Source: a virus. Taken from it: a stretch of 30,521 nt of DNA. Below, piece after piece: positions 22,055 through 30,102 of the stretch; the first letter of the stretch is position 1, and each line of letters begins with the position of its first letter. The notes beneath the pieces are model-generated. The model was not told the origin of the DNA. It did no database searches and saw only the letters and a list, made by a program, of their open reading frames with translations. Where the stretch lies: positions 1-30,521 of the IMG/VR virus record IMGVR_UViG_3300025695_000068. The stretch is one strand, 5' to 3'. Position numbers and translations under genes: made by a program.

Positions 22055-23214
22055 TAAGCAAGTCTACTAAGTTCTTTAGCACCATCTATTTCGTTAGGTT
22101 GCTCCTTACTCCCATAAACCTTCTTTCTCAACGCTTCTCTAAATTTATCTAATTTATCTGCACCAGCATCGGCAGAACCGTTACCTAATGCAGCTACTGT
22201 ATATGCGTCCATTACATACTCATCTGGACTTAACATAGCACGACCAATTTCAGGGTCGCCTACCACCTCAAACTCTACGTTGTCTGACATACCATCGCCA
22301 TTACCGTTGTCCTCTACCATTCCAGAAAACATTTCACCACGTGGTGTCTCTGATAAGCTACCACCTTCCTGTGCATATGTGTATGGATAACCTACTTGTG
22401 CAGGTGAGTAGTTAAAGAATGTAGGCGCAGCACCGCCTTGACGAATGTATCTATCAATGTCTGCTCGTTGTTGTTCTGGTGTTCCTGTAGGTGTTTGTTG
22501 TTGTATAGTAACTTGTTCTGGTCTTTCATATCTTGGAACTTCTGGAACATCTTGTGTAAATCCTGATGCTGACAAACCACCAAGACCAGCACCAGCTGCC
22601 TGTTTTAAAGCCTGCCCACCAAAACCAGTTACAGCTTGTTTACCTGCTTCTGCAAAAGTTTGCGCTCCTATCTCTTGTAGACCTGCCTGACTGATAGCTT
22701 GTTTGGTTCCTTCAACCCCTAAACCTTTACCAGCTTCTAAAGCCAGTTCTTTACCTAATCCTTTTTGTAATGTTTCCTGCCCTGCTTTTGTAAAGCTACT
22801 TGCTCCACCTCCAGCACCGCCAATCATACCAGCAGTAACACCAGAAAGCAGACCAGAGGTGAGAATCTCTTCTTTGTTACCGCCAGCTAAAGCAGTACCA
22901 GCAGCAGAACCTGCACCAGCAGCAGCCGCACCAGCCAAGCCAGTTGCAGCAGTACCAGCACCTAAACCCATTAAAGCACCAGCAGCGTAAGGAGCAGCAA
23001 TACCTAATAAGATAGGCAAAGCATCTTTAAGTTTAAACGCTTCAGGTAATCCTGTTGTTGGGTTCTTTGTAAGACCGCCTGGAGCCATAGCATCCAGTGC
23101 TTTTAGCTCCATAGGATTAACATGCACTAGCGTATTATCACCCATACGACCTTTCATAGCCGCAAGTGACATTAACCCAGACATCGGTGCATTCATATTT
23201 TGTCCATAAGCCAT
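22054..23214 (-). CDS. Probable internal virion protein (386 aa)
   Basis: The N-terminal part contains DALPILLGIAAPYAAGALMG (64-83) and a long Ala/Gly region to about 215 rich in AGAAAAGAGSAAG-type repeats, likely membrane-active. The linker 220-300 is Pro/Gln/Tyr-rich. The C-terminus has a conserved-looking module, MSDNVEFEVVGDPEIGRAML then SPDEYVMDAYTVAALGNGSA and DKLDKFREALRKKVYG, which I recall from many marine podovirus proteins of unknown exact role, usually adjacent to other ejection proteins. A DNGNGDG stretch (302-308) just before it may bind calcium. TAATG coupling to the next gene; ribosome site AAAGGA before ATG 23214. A weak promoter is possible upstream. Confidence 0.7.
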   Translation of the reverse strand: MAYGQNMNAPMSGLMSLAAMKGRMGDNTLVHVNPMELKALDAMAPGGLTKNPTTGLPEAFKLKDALPILLGIAAPYAAGALMGLGAGTAATGLAGAAAAGAGSAAGTALAGGNKEEILTSGLLSGVTAGMIGGAGGGASSFTKAGQETLQKGLGKELALEAGKGLGVEGTKQAISQAGLQEIGAQTFAEAGKQAVTGFGGQALKQAAGAGLGGLSASGFTQDVPEVPRYERPEQVTIQQQTPTGTPEQQRADIDRYIRQGGAAPTFFNYSPAQVGYPYTYAQEGGSLSETPRGEMFSGMVEDNGNGDGMSDNVEFEVVGDPEIGRAMLSPDEYVMDAYTVAALGNGSADAGADKLDKFREALRKKVYGSKEQPNEIDGAKELSRLA

Positions 23215-23239
23215 ACTATTTTTCCTTTATGTTTCTCCT

Positions 23240-23269
23240 ATTATACTATAAATGTTGGAATTATGCCAT
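23240..23269 (-). promoter_or_regulatory. Possible promoter before the 386-aa virion gene
   Basis: On the - strand TATAAT (23245-23240) lies 18 bases after ATGGCA (23269-23264), four of six matches to the -35 consensus. This falls in the 59-base gap before the 386-aa gene. The AT-rich surroundings make chance matches likely. Confidence 0.35.
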
Positions 23270-23273
23270 ACCT

Positions 23274-23510
23274 TTAATTAAAATCTACCCATCCAGTTCC
23301 ACTTACGTACCCTCTAAATTTACCAGCACTAGCAGCAAATGCAATATCTCCACTCAAAGGTCTACCAATCTCCGATACAGACACTACTGTGTATATACGT
23401 GTAGCAGGTCTGTTGTCTACGTTTCTATCCCGTGTATCTAATTCACGAGTTAATTCGTTAGCCCAGAAATCAAGTCTATCAATACCTGTGTATTTAGGAT
23501 AGTTAGCCAT
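23274..23510 (-). CDS. Small hypothetical virion-block protein (78 aa)
   Basis: Short soluble protein beginning MANYPKYTGIDRLDFWANEL, with a central PATRIYTVVSVSEIGRP and the ending GKFRGYVSGTGWVDFN. The second half looks like a beta sheet of the type found in surface or fibre segments (AASAGKFRGYVSGTGW). It starts in a TAATG overlap with the tail hub gene and is followed by a 59-base gap. Perhaps a small tail-associated protein; function unknown. Confidence 0.7.
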   Translation of the reverse strand: MANYPKYTGIDRLDFWANELTRELDTRDRNVDNRPATRIYTVVSVSEIGRPLSGDIAFAASAGKFRGYVSGTGWVDFN

Positions 23511-25363
23511 TAGCGTTCTCCATCAGGTTGCATACTCATACGTACAGCACCCCAACGCCAAGCTCCTTCGTTAGTAGCAGACAGGCGTACAGTTGCTTCT
23601 CTACCTCTGGCTCTCATATTAATACGCTGTGTATTCTGTGAAATAGTAAATGGTCCCTTTGTTGTTTCTGTTCCAGTAGGATAATCCTTAACTTTAATAT
23701 TAAATGTAATTTCTTCACCAGCATCAAACGTATAGTCTGGAATAATTTTATCTATAAACATAAGCTGCTTACCTTCTTGTAAATCAAACGTAGCAGATTC
23801 AATGAAAGATGTAAGAGCCTCACCATCTCCTGTGTAGATTCCATCTGGTTCGTTGTTATATACATAGAAGTCATCAGAAGCAGATACTTTACCTGTTGTT
23901 ATTGTAGAATCATATACTGTTCTGTCATTAAATGTAGTAATAATACCATCCTCAAACAACTTACCATATACCCATGTTTGTTCTTCGTAGTTATATATTA
24001 CGTAAGCATTTGGTTCTGAACTATCTGCCAAAGGATACAACCAAATAATTTCTTTAAACTCTGAATTTAAAGCAGCGTATACTTTTTCTTTATTGGTCAT
24101 ATTAAAGTCTTCAAACAACTTACGTCTGATTGTACAAGGCATAGTACGTACACGACCATCATAAGCAAAGAAATTATTATTACCCATCCAATAAGATATA
24201 CCATCAATATTAACAGTAGCATGCGGACCAATCAAACCACAGTTAGAACCAACCTGTGTAAAGCTAAATATAAAAGGAGGACCAACAAACTGTTGTGTGT
24301 ACATTGCTTTGTCTGTCCAGATATTGATAGCATTACGAGAACGATTAGCACCAATAATTCTAGCACCATCTGCCAATATAACTTCGCCTGAAGTAGAAGT
24401 AATTGATGGTGTCCAGTTTGTAAAGTCTTCTTGGTCTGACCAACGTACTAGCATATTATTAAGAGGCGCATTAGCTGAAGCAGCAAACTCTTTAGTTCCG
24501 TAACAAACAACATGTCTGTCATTAGGAGATACAAGGAATGTATTTGCAGACGGAGCAGCACTTACAATTACAGAACGCAGTGGTACTACAGATAAATCAG
24601 TATCCATATAGTAAAGCTTTGACCCTCTACGTAAAGCAAGTAAGTCCTCACCCCATGTATCTAGTGACCACTGGTTTGCTAAAAAGGTAATAGCAGATTG
24701 ATTTGCAGGGTCATTCCAAGCCCTCGCTCCAGAAACGGAAACCCCTGCATTGTAAACTCCAGCACCGTATCCCAAACCTTGAATGTCATCTGTGTTCTCC
24801 ACATTCATTAAGAAATTAATTGAACCTGCTGTGCCTTGGTCTGCACTTGCAGAACTTGCAGTAGTACCAGCGTCAATATAAAAATCATTAATACCAGATA
24901 CACTAACAATAGTATATACGTCATTAATATCTAAGTTACCACCTAGCGTACTAACACCTATAAACTCAACCCTATCATTAACAGCGGCTGGATGATTGTT
25001 AGTACTTACACGAACTAATGTAGAATTAGTATATGTCTGAAAGTTATTAGCGACACTAACAATAGATGTAATAGGAGACACATCATAAAATGTTTCATTC
25101 TGTACTACATAAAGCTGTTCATTAGTACCAATGGCTTGGTAAGGACGAGAGTTATTATCCGACCACAATAATACATCACGAGGCGTTCCATTCAAAACTG
25201 TGGTAGAAAACTTTTCATAGCCTCTAATGTTTTCTGGTTTACCTTCACGGAAACGCACACGATTACCGTCAAACCATTTACCCTCTTCAGAGTATTGTGT
25301 AGACTCACGGTGAAATCCAGGAGCAAAGTTTATCTTTACTAATTGTGCGTCAGTAGATGCCAT
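23510..25363 (-). CDS. Tail hub/nozzle protein (P22 gp10 / T7 gp12-like)
   Basis: 617 residues, almost entirely beta, consistent with a beta-propeller-type tail protein that closes the tail end and holds DNA in. The start KINFAPGFHRESTQYSEEGKW and WFDGNRVRFREGKPENIRGY, then LLWSDNNSRPYQAIGT, NMLVRWSDQEDFTNWTPS, GARIIGANRSRNAINIWTD and CTIRRKLFEDF are features I associate with podovirus packaged-DNA-stabilisation or tail tubular B-like proteins. A polysaccharide-degrading motif is not visible. It is translationally linked on both sides (TAATG at 25363 and 23510). The assignment to gp10/gp12 type is from sequence style and context. Confidence 0.75.
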   Translation of the reverse strand: MASTDAQLVKINFAPGFHRESTQYSEEGKWFDGNRVRFREGKPENIRGYEKFSTTVLNGTPRDVLLWSDNNSRPYQAIGTNEQLYVVQNETFYDVSPITSIVSVANNFQTYTNSTLVRVSTNNHPAAVNDRVEFIGVSTLGGNLDINDVYTIVSVSGINDFYIDAGTTASSASADQGTAGSINFLMNVENTDDIQGLGYGAGVYNAGVSVSGARAWNDPANQSAITFLANQWSLDTWGEDLLALRRGSKLYYMDTDLSVVPLRSVIVSAAPSANTFLVSPNDRHVVCYGTKEFAASANAPLNNMLVRWSDQEDFTNWTPSITSTSGEVILADGARIIGANRSRNAINIWTDKAMYTQQFVGPPFIFSFTQVGSNCGLIGPHATVNIDGISYWMGNNNFFAYDGRVRTMPCTIRRKLFEDFNMTNKEKVYAALNSEFKEIIWLYPLADSSEPNAYVIYNYEEQTWVYGKLFEDGIITTFNDRTVYDSTITTGKVSASDDFYVYNNEPDGIYTGDGEALTSFIESATFDLQEGKQLMFIDKIIPDYTFDAGEEITFNIKVKDYPTGTETTKGPFTISQNTQRINMRARGREATVRLSATNEGAWRWGAVRMSMQPDGER

Positions 25364-25824
25364 TAAAATGTTACCTTAATATTAATATATTCATTATGTT
25401 TAGTTTCTGTGTAATTTTTTAAAAATTTAGAAACTACTTTTAAAACATTATGCATAGGGGAATCTTCAAGAACTTCAGAAGACCAACCAATAGCACCTAT
25501 ATCTTTACATCCTGCTTCAAGAATATCCCAATATTCTTTTTCATATACCCAATCCTTACTGTCATTATAATCGTTATGTAGTGATAATGTAAGATGTGCG
25601 TATTTAGTTTTTAATTTACTACCTAAAAGTAAAGCTATTGGAGCATCAGACTTTTTAATTAAAAAAGAAACAGGAAACTTTTTAATTTCTTTAGTAAATA
25701 TATTTTTATACTTATCCAAAGAAATATCTTTAATGTTTTTATTTATGTCTTCTTTACTAGAACTATAAAGACTTTCTATAAGTTCTACAGAAATATTTTT
25801 TTCATTAATAATTGTAAAAGACAT
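25363..25824 (-). CDS. Hypothetical, GNAT-like phage protein (153 aa)
   Basis: Lysine-rich protein with unusually AT-rich coding sequence. Layout: N-terminal helix (VELIESLYSSSKEDINKNI), strands (PVSFLIKK, PIALLLGSKL, YAHLTLSLHN), then KDWVYEKEYWDILEAGCKDIGAIGWSSEV and a C-terminal helix/strand. The order, and the segment K-x-W-(V/L)-Y-x-x-E-Y, is shared with the 174-aa protein at 29578-30102, suggesting two paralogues of a GNAT-like fold. No clear acetyl-CoA loop. Located between two tail genes, so a virion or tail-linked function is possible. TAATG coupling to the tail hub gene. Confidence 0.6.
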   Translation of the reverse strand: MSFTIINEKNISVELIESLYSSSKEDINKNIKDISLDKYKNIFTKEIKKFPVSFLIKKSDAPIALLLGSKLKTKYAHLTLSLHNDYNDSKDWVYEKEYWDILEAGCKDIGAIGWSSEVLEDSPMHNVLKVVSKFLKNYTETKHNEYINIKVTF

Positions 25825-25836
25825 AATATTTACCTA

Positions 25837-26409
25837 CTATAAAAACGTAACATTTGTTGTAAATCCACTTCTAAATGTTTCGCTTCCACCACTTACACCA
25901 GACCAAAACCAAAGAGTACGAGCAGCACTCGTAGAATATGAAGCATCAGTTCTATTTAAAGTTAATATCGTTGTTCCGCCGCCTGACACCTCACGTTCAA
26001 ACGTAACTGTATCAAATCCAGAATTTGAATAACTACCGCTTACTTCAAAATAAACACCAGCTGTAACAGTAAAGTTATTAGTTTGATATAATCTTGATAA
26101 AGTAGCATCACTTAAAAAATCTACTGTTATATCTGTAGCCTCACCTATATTACCTGCTTCATACCCCTCAGTCGTACCACTTTTAAATGGTATTAAACCA
26201 GAAGAAACATCTGTAACATAAACAGCCGAGATTGCTCCATAAAAATCACTAAAGCTTATTGTTCCGCTAGTCGGTACAGAACTATTTGTTCCAATGTCAG
26301 GGACAAGCCCAGCACCACGATAATACTCACTAAGTGAATGAGGTGCGCTGCCGCCAAACTCATTGACAATATCTGTCATTGTAATTGTTCCTGAACTAAC
26401 AATAGCCAT
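25837..26409 (-). CDS. Fibre-like tail protein (190 aa)
   Basis: Begins with the short repeat typical of phage tail adhesin parts: SSGTITMTDIVNEFGGSAPH, SLSEYYRGAGLVPDIG, then PTSGTISFSDFYGA. This G-x-I-x-(M/F)-x-D-(I/F) element recurs in many marine phage fibre or tip proteins. Residues about 70-190 form a beta-sandwich-like domain (SGTTEGYEAGN, FTVTAGVYFEVSG, FDTVTFEREVSGGG) that may bind glycan. It is coupled by TAATG to the S74 tail-fibre gene at 26409 and is likely a component of the receptor-binding apparatus. Confidence 0.75.
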   Translation of the reverse strand: MAIVSSGTITMTDIVNEFGGSAPHSLSEYYRGAGLVPDIGTNSSVPTSGTISFSDFYGAISAVYVTDVSSGLIPFKSGTTEGYEAGNIGEATDITVDFLSDATLSRLYQTNNFTVTAGVYFEVSGSYSNSGFDTVTFEREVSGGGTTILTLNRTDASYSTSAARTLWFWSGVSGGSETFRSGFTTNVTFL

Positions 26410-27590
26410 TATTTGCCTTTCAGTTCTTCAATCTCTTCTTTCAATAACTTTACAGCCTCAATCAAATAACCTACAACATTACCATAGGCTACTGACTTAT
26501 ATCCGCCATTCTCTGTAATTAGTTCAGGTGCTACCTTTTCAATCTCTTGTGCTATTACACCAGAACTTTCTTTACCGTCTTTAACAAAAGATACACCACG
26601 CATTTCAAATGCTTTTGACCCATCTAGGGTTTCTACGTTTTCTTTTAGTCGTTCATCTGAATATGCAGTTAGTTCACCAGATGCAACAACACTACCTACG
26701 TTAAGTTGATTACTTGATGGATTATAGTAGAACTGCCCGCCGCTATCTTTATAAAGTGAATAGTGACCAGAACTATTACCTGTATCAGCAAGAGCTACAC
26801 GATAACTACCAGATGCTCCTGTACCCGATACATATACTTTTGTTGCATCAGTAGCAGTCGTAGCAAATGTAGCATTAGTAGCACTAGATGCAAAAGCAGC
26901 AGTCGCAGCACTCCCAGCAGTTGTAGCACTTGTAGCAAACTGAACAGAAGTTTTAACATCAGCAATACTCGCAGCTAATGTAGAACTAACAGTTGCAACA
27001 CGACTCTCTAAAGTTGCGGATACATTAGCAATACTTGTAGCCATTGTTGTAGAAACACCAGCAATACGACTTTCTAAGGTGGCTGATAAAGCAACAGTTA
27101 TAGCTGTATTAGTATCAATGTCACTCTGCAAAGCAGCAGATGTAGCTGCTAGTTGTGTAGTAGTGGCAAACCCACTTGTATCTGGTTCTTCAAAACTTGT
27201 AATGCTTGTACCATTTGTAGCTACCATAGATGAGAAACCTTGGTCAACTACACTGACTGCTGTACCACCAGCATTTTTAATAAACACAGTATGGGAGCCA
27301 GTCGTCTGGTTGTTGATAAAATAAATCTTTTCTTGTGCAGGAATAGTTACAGTAGTATTAGCTGATAAAGAACCAGTTAGCTTTAGTCCAAAGTTTCTTG
27401 CTTCATCATCAGAACCATTGTTAGCAGTTAATGTTACTGCGCCTCCTGAAAGGTCAATCTCTTTATATCCAGAGATAGCCTCGTCAATTAGCTCAATGAC
27501 GTTCTCATTTAAACGCAGACCCCATGTGTTTGCATTTTCTCCGTCACCCTGTTTCTCTAATCTAATTCGTGATGTATATGTACTTGCCAT
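26409..27590 (-). CDS. Tail fibre with C-terminal S74 chaperone domain
   Basis: 393 residues. The N-terminal part (to about 130) holds RIRLEKQGDGENANTWGLRL and NNGSDDEARNFGLKLTG, a common start for fibres that attach to the baseplate or tail. A long alpha-helical region with repeated (S/T)ATLESR(I/V)A units and an Ala/Thr/Ser-rich shaft follow (about 140-260). From about 309 on is the Peptidase_S74 intramolecular chaperone: SDERLKENVETLDG (S311 and K316 of the self-cleaving dyad), MRGVSF, SGVIAQEIEKVAPELI and a C-terminal coiled coil. The domain folds the trimer and then cuts itself off just before S311. It is the main host-recognition candidate. A promoter lies just upstream. Confidence 0.9.
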   Translation of the reverse strand: MASTYTSRIRLEKQGDGENANTWGLRLNENVIELIDEAISGYKEIDLSGGAVTLTANNGSDDEARNFGLKLTGSLSANTTVTIPAQEKIYFINNQTTGSHTVFIKNAGGTAVSVVDQGFSSMVATNGTSITSFEEPDTSGFATTTQLAATSAALQSDIDTNTAITVALSATLESRIAGVSTTMATSIANVSATLESRVATVSSTLAASIADVKTSVQFATSATTAGSAATAAFASSATNATFATTATDATKVYVSGTGASGSYRVALADTGNSSGHYSLYKDSGGQFYYNPSSNQLNVGSVVASGELTAYSDERLKENVETLDGSKAFEMRGVSFVKDGKESSGVIAQEIEKVAPELITENGGYKSVAYGNVVGYLIEAVKLLKEEIEELKGK

Positions 27591-27605
27591 TTTACAATTC
27601 CTTTA

Positions 27606-27652
27606 ATAAGTATACTTGCTTATATTATATACCATATATGCCTATTATACAA
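27606..27652 (-). promoter_or_regulatory. Probable promoter and +1 hairpin before the tail-fibre gene
   Basis: On the - strand TTGTAT (27652-27647), 17 bases, TATAAT (27629-27624). The predicted start falls in the palindrome AAGTATACTT (27617-27608). ATAAG (27623-27619) can pair with CTTAT (27610-27606). It occupies the 64-base gap upstream of the tail-fibre gene. AAAGGA follows as ribosome site. Confidence 0.5.
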
Positions 27653-27654
27653 CG

Positions 27655-28062
27655 CTATTTGAGAGGATTAGACACAGCATCCATGCCTCGCCATAGGTCG
27701 TCTATCTCTCTATTAATATTAACAAACAACCCATCAAGACCCTTTATCTTCTCTTCAAATTGCTGCATCTTAATATTATTTGTTTCTACTAGCTTCTCTG
27801 ATTCTGCAATACGGTCACGCATATCCAGCAGTTCTTTCTGTTGTTCTAATACAGTTTGTAAGTTTGTACCTACCTCTGTCAGTTTTGTTTTAGTTGCACC
27901 ATTACTAGATACAGCAGACTCTACTGCCTCAATACGTCCATAGAACTCTGCGACAGCCCAGATACCACCAGCCAATGTAGTGGCTATAGACAGTACGATA
28001 GCTATCCATACGCCCTTTAGGTTAACGTCACCAATCTTTAACTCAGTATCTTCAAGACCCAT
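27655..28062 (-). CDS. Single-span membrane protein with long coiled coil
   Basis: 135 residues from the ATG at 28062; an in-frame ATG at 28080 adds six residues but has no ribosome site. A short N-terminal segment LEDTELKIGDVNLKG is followed by one span (about 14-38, WIAIVLSIATTLAGGIWAVAEF) and a long heptad-like helix (IEAVESAVSS, LQTVLEQQKELLDMRDRI, KLVETNNIKMQQFEEKIKGL). This N-in, single-span, coiled-coil form is that of inner-membrane spanins and also of unassigned marine phage proteins. No lipoprotein partner with a Cys lipobox is seen in the two neighbouring secreted genes. It overlaps the 260-aa gene by 11 bases. Confidence 0.65.
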   Translation of the reverse strand: MGLEDTELKIGDVNLKGVWIAIVLSIATTLAGGIWAVAEFYGRIEAVESAVSSNGATKTKLTEVGTNLQTVLEQQKELLDMRDRIAESEKLVETNNIKMQQFEEKIKGLDGLFVNINREIDDLWRGMDAVSNPLK

Positions 28063-28834
28063 TGTGTAATGTATTCCCATCGTATATTGACTGACCCATG
28101 CCCATAATGTCTTCGGCAGTTTTAAAGTCTGAATTAAAAAAACCTACATACCCATGACTATGACCACTTTGCCAAGTAACCTGTAGGAAATCATTAGCGG
28201 CATTGTATTCTACAGTAGCGGCATAGCTATTGTTGTTGTAAGCCTGTGCTTCATTATCAGTCGAGTCAGTAATATATGTATTCTTAGAAGCCTGTAAGAA
28301 AGCTGCCGCAGACTGTGCATAAGTCTCCACGTCATCCAAGCTGTTATTATATGCAGTTACTTTTTCTTGCGTAAGCTCGACATCATTCGATTGTACAAAT
28401 TGCTGGACTTCAAGCTGTTGCTCAACTGTTGTAGCTTCTGTTGCCATTTCGCTAACGGCAGCCACTTCTGCAAGTTGTTGCGTTGCCACCACAAAAGTAT
28501 CAACAGCCCCACTAAAATTATCCATAGCTTCATCGTGTTTCTCCTCAAATAGCTGTGCTGCATTATAGTATACGGCATCCTTTACACCTTGCAGCGCATT
28601 GTTATAATCTAATACTTGTTGCTCTGTAATTTTATAAGAGTCTGTAAAACCATCAGGAGTAATACCACCAACACCAGCATAGTATCCTATACCAGCTACT
28701 GCTTTCTTTGCATCCTCTACAATAGTTACAATCTGATTACTTGCATTAACAAGGTCAGTTATTGTCTGTTCTGCCTTTGCTTGTACGGAAGCGGTCAGAA
28801 ATAGAACCGCTGCTATTAGTATTCTCTTCATCAT
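28052..28834 (-). CDS. Secreted helical protein with signal peptide, unknown
   Basis: The N-terminus is a clear Sec signal: KR followed by ILIAAVLFLTASVQA and a cut after AKA. The mature 240 or so residues are acidic and helical, with repeated short heptad-like parts (NASNQIVTIVEDAKKAVAG, YNNALQGVKDAVYYNAAQLF, YNNSLDDVETYAQSAAAFL). Two YNN(A/S)L units in similar settings hint at an internal duplication. The C-terminus is Gly/Asn-rich with no Cys. A signal-peptide-bearing coiled protein is uncommon in phage virion blocks. GGAG before the ATG lies inside the previous gene, with which it overlaps by 80 bases. Periplasmic role such as lysis or superinfection exclusion is possible, unproven. Confidence 0.7.
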   Translation of the reverse strand: MMKRILIAAVLFLTASVQAKAEQTITDLVNASNQIVTIVEDAKKAVAGIGYYAGVGGITPDGFTDSYKITEQQVLDYNNALQGVKDAVYYNAAQLFEEKHDEAMDNFSGAVDTFVVATQQLAEVAAVSEMATEATTVEQQLEVQQFVQSNDVELTQEKVTAYNNSLDDVETYAQSAAAFLQASKNTYITDSTDNEAQAYNNNSYAATVEYNAANDFLQVTWQSGHSHGYVGFFNSDFKTAEDIMGMGQSIYDGNTLHNGS

Positions 28835-29396
28835 CTATTGGTTTCTCCAGTTGTAGGACTACTTTATAGTAATCTTTTCTCTCTTTATAATCAGGTATGA
28901 AAAGGATTGGTTCCTTCTTCATGGTATAATAGGCAGCCTTACCAACCAGTAGCTTACCATTAATACTCAAAGGACAAGGTGTACCAGAATCAAACATAGA
29001 TTGCCATACCTGTGTATCCTTACACATTATAGAAACAGCAGCAATGTTCATACCTAAATCTTTTAAAACCTTTGCGTCTCTTCTTCTATTACACGCATGG
29101 TCTTGAACATAAGCACCTGCTGATATACCCACTAATGAATATTGTACTGCGGCTGAACGACTAACTAAACAACTCTCTTGACCGCTACTCATCAAACTTG
29201 GAGCTACTGCTGTGGGTGGTGAGTCACTACTTGACCCTGCTCCATTATAATTCGTTGTACTATTATTTGTAGTATTGTTGCTATCTAATATTGAATCCTG
29301 CGTATTAGTATTCAAATCGCCTTGCTGTGTATTTTGTGCATTGACAGGAAGGACGAATAATGATATAATGAATAAAATTCGCAGGGCAAGGTACAT
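28755..29396 (-). CDS. Secreted Cys-containing phage protein, unknown
   Basis: 213 residues with a signal peptide (ALRILFIISLFVLPVNA, cut before QNTQQ). A Thr/Asn/Ser/Gly linker (residues 24-65) leads to a domain with conserved-looking features: QESCLVSRSAAVQYSLVGIS, GAYVQDHACNRRRDAKVLKD, LGMNIAAVSIMCKDTQVWQS, SGTPCPLSINGK. The four Cys (CLV, HAC, MCK, PCP) may form two disulphides in the periplasm. I recall similar SxGxxC...AAVSIxC...AGTPCP proteins in marine phages, all without function. It starts directly after the 56-aa gene (TAG then ATG) and its charged tail (SDRFRTSKGRTD) overlaps the next secreted gene by 80 bases. Confidence 0.75.
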   Translation of the reverse strand: MYLALRILFIISLFVLPVNAQNTQQGDLNTNTQDSILDSNNTTNNSTTNYNGAGSSSDSPPTAVAPSLMSSGQESCLVSRSAAVQYSLVGISAGAYVQDHACNRRRDAKVLKDLGMNIAAVSIMCKDTQVWQSMFDSGTPCPLSINGKLLVGKAAYYTMKKEPILFIPDYKERKDYYKVVLQLEKPIDDEENTNSSGSISDRFRTSKGRTDNN

Positions 29397-29567
29397 CTAC
29401 TCTTCTTCTCTACCTAACAGCTTTTTAACTGTCTCCGTTTCATATATACGTAATAGTACCCACACAAGTGATGCTACTGCTGTTGCTTCTGGTATCCACG
29501 AGAAGTAAGCTCCTAGCGTTACGCCTCCTGCACCAACATCTATAATCTGTTTAGTTTCTTCGTTCAT
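29397..29567 (-). CDS. Small membrane protein, holin candidate (56 aa)
   Basis: Too short for most ORF cutoffs, but has good features. MNEETKQIIDVGAGGVTLGA then YFSWIPEATAVASLVWVLLRIYE form one or two short spans, and the tail is charged (KKLLGREEE). The opening MNEETKQIID followed by a Gly-rich segment is typical of small marine phage proteins usually assigned as holins. An AAGGAT sequence sits before the start and the stop codon abuts the next ATG. Together with the holin-like protein at 14049-14426 the window holds two candidates. Residues about 12-24 and 31-40 are the hydrophobic parts. Confidence 0.7.
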   Translation of the reverse strand: MNEETKQIIDVGAGGVTLGAYFSWIPEATAVASLVWVLLRIYETETVKKLLGREEE

Positions 29568-29577
29568 CTTATTATCC

Positions 29578-30102
29578 TTATATTGTTAAGTTCATTTCTC
29601 TCATGTTGTGTTCAAGATTTGCTCCAGAAACAGATACTAATGATACTATTGCTTTTGAATCATATGGAATATTTAAAGTAATTCGTGTTCCAGTATGAGT
29701 ATCCATTTTTGAATTTGTTAATGTCTTTGCTTTTACTCCAACCAAACTATCAAGGTCTAACATTCTTTTAAACTCACTATCATATTCAGAAGAGTATAAC
29801 CAAGACTTTGTATTGTTTTCATTCTGCCTATAAAAAGCTAACGGAAGATAAAGATAATCAGGGTCAGAAGGTACTACGTATCCAAAGTACAAACCAACAA
29901 GATAGTTATTATCTTCACACTTATACTTGTGTGTGAACATTCCATTATCACCATTCTTTAGAAATGTCTTAAACTCATTAAGAGACATTCCCATTGGATT
30001 TGCAGGAACCGTTCCTCCCTCCATTTCTGTACGACTTGCTTCAAACAAATCATCAACATCTTGTGCGGCAAACGAAGAAACTTTTGAAAATACGATAGCC
30101 AT
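29578..30102 (-). CDS. Hypothetical, GNAT-like phage protein (174 aa)
   Basis: Begins MAIVFSKVSSFAAQDVDDLF. Probable strand pattern YKCEDNNYLVGLYFGYVVP, DYLYLPLAFYRQNENNTKSW, then LYSSEYDSEFKRMLDLDSLV and a late beta part (GTRITLNIPYDS, AIVSLVSVSG). The order and the segment KSWLYSSEY parallel KDWVYEKEY of the 153-aa protein at 25363-25824, so the two are probably distant paralogues. No clear active site. Linked by TAATG to the upstream partial gene. Unknown function. Confidence 0.6.
   Translation of the reverse strand: MAIVFSKVSSFAAQDVDDLFEASRTEMEGGTVPANPMGMSLNEFKTFLKNGDNGMFTHKYKCEDNNYLVGLYFGYVVPSDPDYLYLPLAFYRQNENNTKSWLYSSEYDSEFKRMLDLDSLVGVKAKTLTNSKMDTHTGTRITLNIPYDSKAIVSLVSVSGANLEHNMREMNLTI

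Noticed and set aside
22445-22990. Pro/Ala-rich + strand frames
   Set aside because: Shadows of the Ala/Gly-rich - strand protein, caused by its base composition.
28052-29396. Lipoprotein (outer spanin) among the two secreted proteins
   Set aside because: Both signal peptides end in type I cut sites (AKA, VNA) and no Cys follows, so no lipobox.
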